A stretch of 64,000 nucleotides of DNA, from NCBI RefSeq assembly GCF_022532105.1, contig NZ_CP092832.1, forward strand, positions 124,001-188,000. Direction: 5' to 3'. Position 1 is the first letter of the stretch; the number at the start of each line of letters is the position of its first letter. Position numbers and translations under genes: made by a program. This document shows positions 54,106-62,975 of the stretch, in pieces. The notes under the pieces were generated by a model. It did no database searches. It had not been told where the DNA came from and saw only the letters and a list, made by a program, of their open reading frames with translations. Source of the stretch: Flavobacterium sp. HJ-32-4. GTDB taxonomy: Bacteria; Bacteroidota; Bacteroidia; Flavobacteriales; Flavobacteriaceae.

Positions 54106-54591
54106 ATGACCATCCTCATCGCCGCCGCCGCCGAAAACAACGCACTCGGAAAAGACAATCAACTGGTCTGGCACCTTCCGGATGATTTCAAACGGTTCAA
54201 GCAATTGACGCGCCACCATTATATTATTATGGGACGGAAGACCTTCGAAAGCTTCCCCCAACCCCTTCCCGACCGCCATCATATTATCATTACCCGGCAG
54301 GCATTTTATGAAGCACCTGGCTGCACTGTCGTCAAAAGTATCGAAGAGGCTTTGGAAGCCGCACCGAAAAACGAAGACGTATATGTCATCGGCGGCGGTG
54401 AAATCTACCATCTGGCGTTGCCCTTAGCCGACGCCATCGAACTGACCCGCGTGCACGGCACGTTCGAGGCCGACGCGTATTTCCCGAACATCGATCCCGA
54501 TGAATGGCAACTCGTAACGTCCGAGTATCATCCGAAAGACGAAAAACACCGGGTCGACTTCACCTACGAAACCTACCACCGAAAAAGGTAA
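54106..54591 (+). CDS. folA: Dihydrofolate reductase
   Basis: A 161-residue enzyme that regenerates tetrahydrofolate. It has the opening ILIAAAAENNALGKDNQLVWHLPDD, IIMGRKTFESFP and YVIGGGEIYHLALPLAD. Full length. Its start codon follows directly on a heptamer repeat, so the promoter is either inside the repeat or upstream of it. Works with thyA and metF in folate metabolism. Confidence 0.94.
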   Translation: MTILIAAAAENNALGKDNQLVWHLPDDFKRFKQLTRHHYIIMGRKTFESFPQPLPDRHHIIITRQAFYEAPGCTVVKSIEEALEAAPKNEDVYVIGGGEIYHLALPLADAIELTRVHGTFEADAYFPNIDPDEWQLVTSEYHPKDEKHRVDFTYETYHRKR

Positions 54592-54645
54592 ACGCCCCCT
54601 GACGGGCTTCCGCATCGAATCTTTCCCCCAAAACCAAATTTCCGT

Positions 54646-54653
54646 TACCTTTG
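54646..54653 (+). promoter_or_regulatory. -7 element of the ubiE/menG promoter
   Basis: TACCTTTG matches TAnnTTTG, 43 bases before the ATG at 54697. Confidence 0.6.
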
Positions 54654-54696
54654 CGCCACGGATGTCAGGAAGATGCCGTAGTGAAAAGAAGATGAC

Positions 54697-55443
54697 ATGT
54701 CAAAAACCGTAACACCGTATAAAGATTCGGGCCTCGGCAAGAAAGAACAGGTGACCCAGATGTTCGATACCATCTCAGGCAACTATGATGGATTGAACCG
54801 GGTGATCTCGTTTGGTGCCGACGTCAAATGGCGCCAGAAGATGTTGCGGATGGTAAGCGACATCCAACCGGATGCGATATTGGACGTGGCGACAGGCACC
54901 GGCGACATTGCGATCCTCATGGCGAAAACCGGGGCATCGAAGATCGTCGGACTCGACATTTCGACCGGTATGCTTGAGATTGGAAAACAGAAAGTAGATG
55001 TGAAAGGACTGTCGGGACAAATCCGGATGGTCGTCGGCGATTCAGAAAACCTGCCGTTCGAAGACGGAACCTTTGACGCCGTCACCGTGGGATTTGGCAT
55101 CCGGAATTTTGAAACCCTTGAAAAAGGACTTTCCGAAATCCTCCGCGTGCTGCGCCCGGGCGGGTTGCTCGTCATCCTGGAAACATCGGTACCGGAAAAA
55201 TTTCCGTGGAAACAAGGTTATCGCTTCCACTCGAAATACATACTGCCGCTGATCGGACGCCTCTTTTCAAAAGACAATTCTGCCTATCGTTACCTGTCAG
55301 AATCGGCTTCTGTCTTCCCGTATGGCGAGGCGCTTAACAATATTTTGCGAAAAACGGGGTTTATAGACGTCAAGGCGATGCCACAGACATTTGGTGTTGC
55401 AACCCTTTATTCCGCTACGAAGAAACGTCCGGACACGCTATGA
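54697..55443 (+). CDS. ubiE: Demethylmenaquinone methyltransferase
   Basis: A 248-residue SAM-dependent C-methyltransferase for the last step of menaquinone synthesis. It has FDTISGNYDGLNRVIS, DVATGTGDIAILMAKTGASK, the family motif TVGFGIRNFE and SEILRVLRPGGLLVILE. The Bacteroidota quinone is menaquinone, so menG is an equally valid name. Its stop overlaps the start of porT, a pairing I recall as common in Flavobacteria. Confidence 0.92.
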   Translation: MSKTVTPYKDSGLGKKEQVTQMFDTISGNYDGLNRVISFGADVKWRQKMLRMVSDIQPDAILDVATGTGDIAILMAKTGASKIVGLDISTGMLEIGKQKVDVKGLSGQIRMVVGDSENLPFEDGTFDAVTVGFGIRNFETLEKGLSEILRVLRPGGLLVILETSVPEKFPWKQGYRFHSKYILPLIGRLFSKDNSAYRYLSESASVFPYGEALNNILRKTGFIDVKAMPQTFGVATLYSATKKRPDTL

Positions 55444-56141
55444 TGAAACGACTTGCGTTCGCTTTTTTGCTACTGGCCTCCTTTGCTGGAAAGGCGCAGG
55501 GCGGCATGTTTTCAAAAGACCCGATCATCAACCTCGAGAATTTTGACAAACAGCGCGTGCACTGGGGCTACTTCCTCGGCTTCAACTCCTATCATTTTAA
55601 ATTCGACTATAAAACGGTCGGTCCCGATGTGCAGGTAGAAAATACCATCGGCTTCAACGTAGGCCTCGTCGGGAACCTACGCCTGCACGAATCCTTCGAC
55701 CTTCGCTTCGAGCCGGGCCTTTACTTCAACCAGCGAAACCTGACGTTTCCGGGCTTTTCAAATGAGTTCGACGCGCTTCGCGAGGTCAAGTCCACCTATA
55801 TCCATTTCCCGCTGTTGTTGAAGTTCTCGGCGAACCGTACCGGTAACGTACGTCCGTATCTCGTAGGGGGTGTGGGTACCGCGCTCAACCTCTCGAGTAA
55901 TGAAAAGTCTAGAGACGACAACGCCAACAACCGTTTCCGGATGACGAAATGGACGAACTTTTATGAGATTGGATTTGGCGTGGACCTCTACCTGCAGTAT
56001 TTCAAATTCTCGCCTTCGATTCGCGGTGTGTTCAGTTTAAACAACGAACTGGTGCCTGACAACGACCCGAATAGTCCGTGGACCTCCAACATCGGCAGCA
56101 TGAAGACACGCGCACTCTTCATCAACTTTACCTTCCACTAA
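55440..56141 (+). CDS. porT: PorT family outer-membrane protein
   Basis: A 233-residue exported beta-barrel (signal MMKRLAFAFLLLASFAGKAQG) with alternating strands (VHWGYFLGFNSYHFKFDY, FDLRFEPGLYFNQRNLTF, YIHFPLLLKFSANR, VRPYLVGGVGTALN). It matches PorT, an outer-membrane protein required for type IX secretion. Start ATG 55440 or the next ATG 55443. Its stop shares bases with the convergent trmH stop. Confidence 0.85.
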   Translation: MMKRLAFAFLLLASFAGKAQGGMFSKDPIINLENFDKQRVHWGYFLGFNSYHFKFDYKTVGPDVQVENTIGFNVGLVGNLRLHESFDLRFEPGLYFNQRNLTFPGFSNEFDALREVKSTYIHFPLLLKFSANRTGNVRPYLVGGVGTALNLSSNEKSRDDNANNRFRMTKWTNFYEIGFGVDLYLQYFKFSPSIRGVFSLNNELVPDNDPNSPWTSNIGSMKTRALFINFTFH

Positions 56142-56866
56142 GAACCTCTGCGGAATTCACTCAGGAAAATCGCGGCGGCCATCGCCACGTTCAGGCTTTC
56201 TGTTTTCTGTTCGGCACCAAACCTGGGTATCGCAAGACGGTTTTGGCAATAGGATACTACCGCGTCTGAAATGCCGTTGGCTTCGTTCCCCAAAACCAAA
56301 ATGCCTTCTTTCGGCAGCGCGGTGTGGTAGACATTCGCTCCATCCATAAACGTCCCAAAAACCGGAACCGAACGTGTCGTAAGTACCTCCTGTAAGGGCA
56401 GGTAGTGCACATTTACGCGTGCCAGCGACCCCATGGTAGCCTGCACGACCTTCGGATTATACACATCCGCCGATTCGGGTGAGCAGACCAGGTGTTTTAC
56501 CCCAAACCAGTCGCACAGCCGGATGATCGTTCCAAGATTCCCCGGGTCGCGCACATCGTCGAGGGCCAGGATGAGTCCGGACAGCTCTAACCCCGCCACT
56601 TGTTTCATTTCGAAAACCGCCAGGCAATCGCTCGGGTTGGTGAGCGCCGTCATACGTGCCATTATATCTTCGGATACCGCCTGGCGAAGGGCAGGCGATA
56701 CCTCGTTGAAGAGATCGGAAGTCACGTATAGCGCATCGAGTGCGAAGCCCGCCTCCAGCAGTTCGGAAATGACTTTTCGTCCTTCTGCGATGAAATAGCC
56801 CGACGACTTACGGAATTTTTTATGGTGCAGTGACGTTATTCGTTTTATTTGGTTTTTCCCAACCAT
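56138..56866 (-). CDS. TrmH/SpoU family RNA methyltransferase
   Basis: A 242-residue knotted 2'-O-methyltransferase. N-terminal substrate-binding part (IKRITSLHHKKFRKSSGYFIAEG) is followed by the three SpoU motifs: LALDDVRDPGNLGTIIR, ILVLGNEANGIS and IPRFGAEQKTESLNVAMAAAI. The target (rRNA or tRNA) cannot be told from sequence. Start 56866 (MVGKNQIKRI) fits the family; an upstream ATG would add eight residues. Confidence 0.9.
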   Translation of the reverse strand: MVGKNQIKRITSLHHKKFRKSSGYFIAEGRKVISELLEAGFALDALYVTSDLFNEVSPALRQAVSEDIMARMTALTNPSDCLAVFEMKQVAGLELSGLILALDDVRDPGNLGTIIRLCDWFGVKHLVCSPESADVYNPKVVQATMGSLARVNVHYLPLQEVLTTRSVPVFGTFMDGANVYHTALPKEGILVLGNEANGISDAVVSYCQNRLAIPRFGAEQKTESLNVAMAAAIFLSEFRRGS

Positions 56867-56876
56867 CGAAATGATG

Positions 56877-56884
56877 TATTTTTG
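56877..56884 (+). promoter_or_regulatory. -7 element of the tamL promoter
   Basis: TATTTTTG matches TAnnTTTG. Transcription should start near 56890, ruling out upstream start codons for tamL. Confidence 0.6.
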
Positions 56885-56902
56885 ATTCAAATCCGCGTGC
56901 CC

Positions 56903-59464
56903 TTGGCAGCTTCCCGTACAAAAATAGCGTTATTTACCGTGATCACCCTGCTACTGGTCGCGTGTAATGCCATACAGAAGGTACCCGAGAACCGGACACT
57001 GCTAACCAAAAACACCATTGTGGTCGACGGCGAGAAGCAGGGGGACGATGTGCTCGAGAACCTGCTCTACCAAAAGCCGAACACTGCCTTCCTCGGATAT
57101 AAACTGCGGTTGAACCTCTACAACCTGGCCAAGGAAAACCCCGATTCCGCCTACAAAGCCAAATTCAGGGACAATCCCCGTAAACTCGCACGCCAAAGCC
57201 GCTTGTTGTCAGCCAAACAAGTCGAACGCAAGGGGCAGTCGTTTCTCTACTCCGGCATCCATGCCTTCCTGAAAAAAGTAGGCGAACCACCTGCCATCAT
57301 CGATACCAACCGGACCCGTCGTTCGGTGGCGCGGTTGGAATCGTGGTTCTTCAACAACGGCTATTTCAAGGCCAAAGGAAGTTATGCCATCGACTCGACC
57401 GGACGTCGACGGGCAGGCGTGACGTATTCCATCACCAAAGGCAACCTCTATCGTATCGATTCGATTACACGAAAGATCCGGACGCCGGCACTTGATTCGT
57501 TGTTTCGGACATCGAAGACCGCCTCTTTCCTGCAACCCGGCGCCCCGTTCAAAAGCGAGAACTTCGATGCGGAGCGGGCCCGGATTACGACCGATTTCCG
57601 GAACCGTGGGGCTTTTTATTTCCAACCGAGCAACATCCTCTTTACCATCGATACCGTCGGAACCGGCACACGGCCGAATGTTGAAATGGAAATCAGCGAC
57701 CAGTCGGTTCGCGAAGGCGACTCCACCAGCACGCGTCCGTTCCGCCTGTACACCATCAGCCGGGTTGACATTTACACCGGTTCGCTTTCCGAAGACGCGC
57801 CACAGACCGTCACCGACAGCACTAGTTACAACGGCTTCACTATTTTCAGTTACGGACCACTGCGTTACAAACCGCGCGCCATCACCGATGCGGTATTCGT
57901 GGCGAAAGGCACCGTATATTCGGATCAGGCCGGCACCTTCACCAGTCGCGCCCTTAGCAACCTGAAGGTCTTCAACTATCCGACGATACAGTACCAGGTC
58001 GATCCGAAAAACCCGGATGCCCTTATTGCAAAAGTCCTGCTGACGCCCCGGAAGAAATACAACTTTGGGGCTTCCATCGACTTTACCCATTCGAATATCC
58101 AGGATTTTGGTATCGAAGCAACCGCCTCGGTGACGATCCGAAACGTATTCCGGCGGGCGGAAATACTGGAGATTGCGGCGCGTGGCAATATCGGTTCCTC
58201 GCGTACGTTCGCCGAACCCGACGGCCGCTTTTTCAATTTGTTGGAATACGGTATCGATACGCGCCTGGCCTTCCCGCGCATCCTGTTCCCATTGGGTACC
58301 GACCGCATCATCCCGAAACGGATGATTCCGTCGACCGTATTCAGTACGGGTTTCGCGAAGCAACAGAACATCGGACTTGACAAAGAGAACCTGACGGGCT
58401 CGTTTACGTATAACTGGACCCCGAAGCGGAACCATACCGCACGCTTTGACCTCATCAACATCCAGTATATCAACAACCTGCGAACCGACCGCTATTTCAA
58501 CGTCTACCGTTCGTCGTTTTCGCGACTCAACGAGCTGGCGCAAGTGTACAACACCGACCAGACAAACTGGGAAGATGCCACGGGCGGTGACCTGCGTCTT
58601 CGCATTCCGGAAGGCACCTCGAACTTCATCAACCAGGTACTGTCGGGACAAACCTCGTTGAGCCCGCAGGACCCCGACTACAAACGCGTGGCCAGCATTG
58701 AAGAGCGTAGACAACGTCTGACGGAAAACAACCTCATCGTCGCGTCGAGTTTCAGTTTTTCAAAGACCACCAAGCAAGGCCTGACCGACAACAACTTCTA
58801 TGTCTTCCGCACCAAACTGGAATCAGCCGGCAACCTGCTCTCGCTGTTTGCCTCGGCTTCACAGACGGCAGGTGCACAGAACAGTGCCAAGCAAATATTG
58901 GGCATTGCGTTTTCACAATACGCCAAAACAGAACTCGAGTACATTAAACACTGGGACCTGAACCACGAACGCGTCGTCGCTATCCGGGGGTTTGTGGGCA
59001 TCGCGATTCCGTATGGTAATTCCGAAAGCGTGCCGTTCTCGCGCAGCTACTTTGCGGGCGGTTCGAACGACATTCGGGCGTGGCAACCCTATAGTCTCGG
59101 CCCGGGCCGCTCAGGTTCGGTGAACGACTTCAACGAAGCCAACCTGAAACTGACCCTCAACGCCGAATACCGCTTCAAGATCCTGAACAGTTTCAAAGGC
59201 GCCTTTTTTGTGGATGCGGGCAATATCTGGAACGTACTCGACAATGTCACCACCCCCGAAAACCAGTTTACCGGCCTGCGGTCACTCGACGATATTGCAG
59301 TGGGCTCGGGCTTTGGTTTCCGTTATGACCTGAGTTTCTTTGTAGTGCGTATCGACATGGGATTCAAAACATTTAACCCGGCTGTCGGGTACGGCCGCAA
59401 ATGGTTCCGTGACTACAATTTCTCGAACGCCGTGCTTAACATTGGCATTAATTATCCGTTCTAA
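56903..59464 (+). CDS. tamL: Translocation and assembly module lipoprotein TamL
   Basis: An outer-membrane protein of the BamA/TamA superfamily, about 853 residues. The lipoprotein signal (KIALFTVITLLLVACNAIQK) is followed by POTRA-like domains and a C-terminal 16-strand-type barrel (FDLINIQYINNL, SRSYFAGGSNDIRAWQPYSLG with the conserved loop-6 region, ending NAVLNIGINYPF). It inserts outer-membrane proteins, with TamB. The start is uncertain: no ATG lies after the -7 element; TTG 56903 or GTG 56897 are the options. Confidence 0.88.
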   Translation: MAASRTKIALFTVITLLLVACNAIQKVPENRTLLTKNTIVVDGEKQGDDVLENLLYQKPNTAFLGYKLRLNLYNLAKENPDSAYKAKFRDNPRKLARQSRLLSAKQVERKGQSFLYSGIHAFLKKVGEPPAIIDTNRTRRSVARLESWFFNNGYFKAKGSYAIDSTGRRRAGVTYSITKGNLYRIDSITRKIRTPALDSLFRTSKTASFLQPGAPFKSENFDAERARITTDFRNRGAFYFQPSNILFTIDTVGTGTRPNVEMEISDQSVREGDSTSTRPFRLYTISRVDIYTGSLSEDAPQTVTDSTSYNGFTIFSYGPLRYKPRAITDAVFVAKGTVYSDQAGTFTSRALSNLKVFNYPTIQYQVDPKNPDALIAKVLLTPRKKYNFGASIDFTHSNIQDFGIEATASVTIRNVFRRAEILEIAARGNIGSSRTFAEPDGRFFNLLEYGIDTRLAFPRILFPLGTDRIIPKRMIPSTVFSTGFAKQQNIGLDKENLTGSFTYNWTPKRNHTARFDLINIQYINNLRTDRYFNVYRSSFSRLNELAQVYNTDQTNWEDATGGDLRLRIPEGTSNFINQVLSGQTSLSPQDPDYKRVASIEERRQRLTENNLIVASSFSFSKTTKQGLTDNNFYVFRTKLESAGNLLSLFASASQTAGAQNSAKQILGIAFSQYAKTELEYIKHWDLNHERVVAIRGFVGIAIPYGNSESVPFSRSYFAGGSNDIRAWQPYSLGPGRSGSVNDFNEANLKLTLNAEYRFKILNSFKGAFFVDAGNIWNVLDNVTTPENQFTGLRSLDDIAVGSGFGFRYDLSFFVVRIDMGFKTFNPAVGYGRKWFRDYNFSNAVLNIGINYPF
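56919..56926 (-). promoter_or_regulatory. -7 element of the trmH promoter
   Basis: On the minus strand TATTTTTG. Transcription would start near 56913, inside the start of tamL. Confidence 0.5.
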
Positions 59465-59506
59465 AATAATTCGTATTTTTACGCCCTTAATCCTAAACCT
59501 GAATAC

Positions 59507-60574
59507 ATGTCACACAACATAAAACCGGGCGTCGCAACAGGCGATGACGTACAGGCAATCTTCCGTTATGCAAAGGAAAAAGGATTCGCCCTTCCTGCCG
59601 TCAATGTCACGGGATCGAGCACTATCAACGGCACACTGGAAACGGCTGCGAAACTCAAAGCCCCTGTCATCATACAGTTTTCAAACGGAGGTTCGGCCTT
59701 CAACGCAGGTAAGGGATTGTCGAACGACAACCAACGTGCTTCCATTGCCGGAGCCATTGCCGGAGCCAAACATATCCACACCCTTGCGGAACTCTATGGT
59801 GCGACGGTGATCCTTCATACCGACCACTGCGCGAAAAACCTTCTTCCATGGATCGACGGTTTGCTGGATGCGTCGGAAAAACACTTCGCCGAAACAGGCA
59901 AACCGCTGTTTAGCTCGCACATGCTCGACCTGTCGGAAGAGCCGATGCACGAAAACATCGAAATCTGTAAAACCTATCTTGAGCGCATGAGCAAGATGGG
60001 AATGACACTCGAAATCGAACTTGGCATTACCGGTGGTGAAGAAGACGGTGTAGACAATTCAGGCGTTGACCATTCGGAACTCTATTCGACTCCGGAAGAT
60101 GTCGACTACGCCTACAGCGAATTGTTGAAAGTGAGTCCGCGTTTCACCATCGCCGCTGCTTTTGGCAACGTACACGGTGTTTACAAACCCGGAAACGTGA
60201 AACTGACCCCGACCATCCTGCGCGATTCGCAAGAGTATATCCAGGCGAAGCACCAAACGGGGAAAAACCCGGTTGATTTCGTCTTCCACGGTGGTTCAGG
60301 ATCGACAGTAGAAGAAATCAGGGAAGCGATCAGCTACGGCGTTATCAAGATGAACATCGACACCGACCTGCAGTTTGCGTTTACAGAAGGTATTCGTGAT
60401 TATATGACGAAAAATATCGATTACCTCCGAACACAAATTGGAAATCCGGACGGACCAGACGCCCCGAACAAAAAGCACTATGATCCACGTAAGTGGGTAC
60501 GCGAAGGCGAACTGACCTTCAACAAACGCCTCGAAGCGGCTTTTGCAGACCTTAACAACGTCAACACTTTATAA
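59507..60574 (+). CDS. fbaA: Class II fructose-bisphosphate aldolase
   Basis: A 355-residue zinc-dependent aldolase of glycolysis and gluconeogenesis. Zinc-binding VILHTDHCAKN, ELGITGGEEDGVDN, VHGVYKPGNVKL and FVFHGGSGSTVEEIREAI are all present, in the long (class IIA) form like E. coli FbaA. A terminator separates it from accD. Confidence 0.95.
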   Translation: MSHNIKPGVATGDDVQAIFRYAKEKGFALPAVNVTGSSTINGTLETAAKLKAPVIIQFSNGGSAFNAGKGLSNDNQRASIAGAIAGAKHIHTLAELYGATVILHTDHCAKNLLPWIDGLLDASEKHFAETGKPLFSSHMLDLSEEPMHENIEICKTYLERMSKMGMTLEIELGITGGEEDGVDNSGVDHSELYSTPEDVDYAYSELLKVSPRFTIAAAFGNVHGVYKPGNVKLTPTILRDSQEYIQAKHQTGKNPVDFVFHGGSGSTVEEIREAISYGVIKMNIDTDLQFAFTEGIRDYMTKNIDYLRTQIGNPDGPDAPNKKHYDPRKWVREGELTFNKRLEAAFADLNNVNTL

Positions 60575-60590
60575 AAAAAACCATCAAAAT

Positions 60591-60621
60591 TGCCGGTGAT
60601 TCATGTCATCGGCATTTTTTA
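60591..60621 (+). terminator. Intrinsic terminator after fbaA
   Basis: TGCCGGTGA pairs with TCATCGGCA (one G-T pair) and is followed by T6. It lies just before accD. Confidence 0.8.
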
Positions 60622-60636
60622 TATACCTGATACAAA

Positions 60637-61491
60637 ATGGCTTGGTTTAAAAGAACGCAAAAAGGAATCACGACGGCTACGGAAGACAAGAAAGATGTTC
60701 CGAAAGGCCTTTGGTACAAATCGCCTACGGGCAAAATCGTGGATGCCGATGAACTGGCCCGAAATCTGTATGTAAGTCCGGAAGACGGTTTCCACGTCCG
60801 CATCGGAAGCAAAGAGTATTTTGAAATTCTGTTCGACAACAACGAGTTTACCGAACTCGATGCCAAGATGACGGCGAAAGACCCCCTTCACTTCGTCGAT
60901 ACCAAAAAATATTCCGACCGTCTTAAAGAGGCGCAGGAAAAAACCAAACTGAAAGACGCCGTGCGCACCGCGGTGGGCAAATCAAAAGGAAAAGACCTGG
61001 TAGTGTGCTGTATGGACTTCGCCTTCATCGGCGGGTCAATGGGTGCGGTGGTCGGCGAGAAGATTGCGCGTGGCATAGACCATTCGATCAAAAACCGCAT
61101 TCCGTTTGTGATGATTTCGAAATCAGGAGGCGCCCGTATGATGGAAGCCGCTTACTCCCTGATGCAGCTCGCCAAGACCTCGGCTAAATTGGCACAATTG
61201 GCGGATGCGAAAATCCCGTATATTTCACTTTGTACCGACCCCACCACAGGCGGAACAACGGCGTCGTATGCGATGCTGGGAGACGTAAACATTTCCGAAC
61301 CCGGCGCGCTTATCGGTTTTGCCGGACCACGGGTTGTGAAGGATACGACAGGTAAAGAACTGCCGGAAGGATTCCAAACGGCAGAGTTTCTTCTCGAGCA
61401 TGGTTTCCTGGATTTCATTGCCCAACGGAAAGAGTTGAAAGACAAAATCAACCTGTTCCTGGACTTGATCCAGAACCAACCGTTACGATAA
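60637..61491 (+). CDS. accD: Acetyl-CoA carboxylase carboxyltransferase, beta subunit
   Basis: A 284-residue subunit that transfers the carboxyl group to acetyl-CoA in fatty-acid synthesis. The core ([63 protein letters not shown]) is intact. The N-terminal zinc ribbon is degenerate: where two Cys pairs are expected, it reads [11 protein letters not shown] with no cysteine. Full length otherwise. Confidence 0.94.
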   Translation: MAWFKRTQKGITTATEDKKDVPKGLWYKSPTGKIVDADELARNLYVSPEDGFHVRIGSKEYFEILFDNNEFTELDAKMTAKDPLHFVDTKKYSDRLKEAQEKTKLKDAVRTAVGKSKGKDLVVCCMDFAFIGGSMGAVVGEKIARGIDHSIKNRIPFVMISKSGGARMMEAAYSLMQLAKTSAKLAQLADAKIPYISLCTDPTTGGTTASYAMLGDVNISEPGALIGFAGPRVVKDTTGKELPEGFQTAEFLLEHGFLDFIAQRKELKDKINLFLDLIQNQPLR

Positions 61492-61505
61492 AAGTAAAAC
61501 GATTT

Positions 61506-61532
61506 AAATCCCGGGCTTCCGGGATTTTTTTT
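61506..61532 (+). terminator. Intrinsic terminator after accD
   Basis: AATCCCGG pairs with CCGGGATT around a four-base loop, followed by T8; just before the convergent permease stop. Confidence 0.88.
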
Positions 61533-61535
61533 GAC

Positions 61536-62786
61536 CTATATTCCCGTCCGGATGGCTTCTACCGGATCCAGACGCGAGGCCATCAACGCGGGCACAATAC
61601 CCGATATAAGGCCGATGACAACCGCAAGGAAGGTACCGAAGAAGACATTGTAGAGACTAAGGATAAACTCGAATTCGAGCGCATCCGTCAGGATCACCGT
61701 CGTACCCCATACCATCAGCAAGCCAATCGCTCCACCGAAAAGACAGAGGACCACCGATTCGAAAAGAAACTGCATGAGGATGAACTTATTCTTGGCTCCA
61801 AGTGATTTCTGTATACCAATAAGGTGCGTACGTTCCTTAACCGATACGAACATGATGTTGGCAATGCCGAAGCCACCTACCAACAGGGAGAATCCGGCAA
61901 TGATCCAACCTACCAAATTCAGCACCCCAATGACCTGGTCAAGTGCTTCGGTGAACCCCGCCAGGATATTGACGAAAAAATTGTCGACGTCGCCGGGTTT
62001 GATGCCCCGGTACAGCCGCATTTTCTGGCTCACTTCGCCTTTAAATTCCTGGGCTTCCACATCCGGCTTCGGCTTCATTAGGATCACAGGCGTGAACGAA
62101 GCGGCATTATCACCATAGCGGTGGCGGATGTAATTCACGGGAAGAAACGCAGACGTGTCGTTCGAATCACCGAACAGCCCCTTTCCTTGTTTCTTCAATA
62201 CGCCGATGACCGTAAAACGCTGACCATACATACGGACTTGCTTTCCAATCGGACTGCTGCCCCCGAAGAGTTTCTGTACCACTTCGTACCCGAGTACCAC
62301 AACGGGTGAACCCGAATTCGACTCAGCCTCATTGTAGAAACGTCCCTCTTCAAAATCGAGCTTTTGGATATTGGCAAACTCATACGAAATCGGAACCGTA
62401 TTGATTTCCTTCGCCGTCTCCCCCTCGTATTTGATGGATTCGTGCGGCGCCCAAACCTGGAATGCCACGTCTTCCACAGTATTCAGCGACGATTTCAGGT
62501 AGACATATTCATCGTATTTCACGTCCGGAAACTGCTCAAGCTTCCATTGTGGGATGTCACTTGGCCCAAACGGGAAACGCAACAGGAACGCCGTGTTTTT
62601 GTCGAGCGCACTTAAGTCCTTCTTGAACTTCGCGTCAAGTGAGTCGACCGCCGAAAGCACGGCAATGATCGAGAAAATACCGATCGTGACCCCGAGAAGG
62701 GACAGGAACGTTCGAAGTTTGTTGTTTTTCAGCGCCTGAAGCGCGAAGTGGAAACTTTCCGATAAAAGCCTTAGGTATACCAGCAT
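61536..62786 (-). CDS. ABC transporter permease (MacB/FtsX type)
   Basis: A 416-residue inner-membrane protein. It has one N-terminal helix (RTFLSLLGVTIGIFSIIAVLS), a large periplasmic MacB-like domain (VVVLGYEVVQKLFGGSSPIGK, VIGVLKKQGKGLFG) and three C-terminal helices (IAGFSLLVGGFGIANIMFVSV, GGAIGLLMVWGTTVIL, LAVVIGLISGIVPALMASR). Type VII ABC systems use this fold to export or to act mechanically in the periplasm. The ATPase partner is not adjacent. Start 62786 fits the family; upstream codons are not conserved-looking. Confidence 0.88.
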   Translation of the reverse strand: MLVYLRLLSESFHFALQALKNNKLRTFLSLLGVTIGIFSIIAVLSAVDSLDAKFKKDLSALDKNTAFLLRFPFGPSDIPQWKLEQFPDVKYDEYVYLKSSLNTVEDVAFQVWAPHESIKYEGETAKEINTVPISYEFANIQKLDFEEGRFYNEAESNSGSPVVVLGYEVVQKLFGGSSPIGKQVRMYGQRFTVIGVLKKQGKGLFGDSNDTSAFLPVNYIRHRYGDNAASFTPVILMKPKPDVEAQEFKGEVSQKMRLYRGIKPGDVDNFFVNILAGFTEALDQVIGVLNLVGWIIAGFSLLVGGFGIANIMFVSVKERTHLIGIQKSLGAKNKFILMQFLFESVVLCLFGGAIGLLMVWGTTVILTDALEFEFILSLYNVFFGTFLAVVIGLISGIVPALMASRLDPVEAIRTGI

Positions 62787-62917
62787 CCCGCCCTTTTTTG
62801 CGTTGGATAAAAGTCCGACATTTTCGCGACAAAACCTAATCATGCGGATCCTCTGGTTTAGTGTCGGTAATGGCAAAATTGTTACAGCCCTATCGTGCAT
62901 CTTTGGTCGTAATCAAG

Positions 62918-62925
62918 TACTTTTG
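62918..62925 (+). promoter_or_regulatory. -7 element of the purH promoter
   Basis: TACTTTTG matches TAnnTTTG, 50 bases before the purH ATG. Confidence 0.55.
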
Positions 62926-62975
62926 CAGCCTGGTTGCCCGTTCAGGGTTACTACTTTACCAAACACAACTACTTC

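Noticed and set aside
57209..58714. 501-codon open frame antisense to tamL
   Set aside because: Shadow of a real gene on the other strand; no recognisable domain and no promoter.
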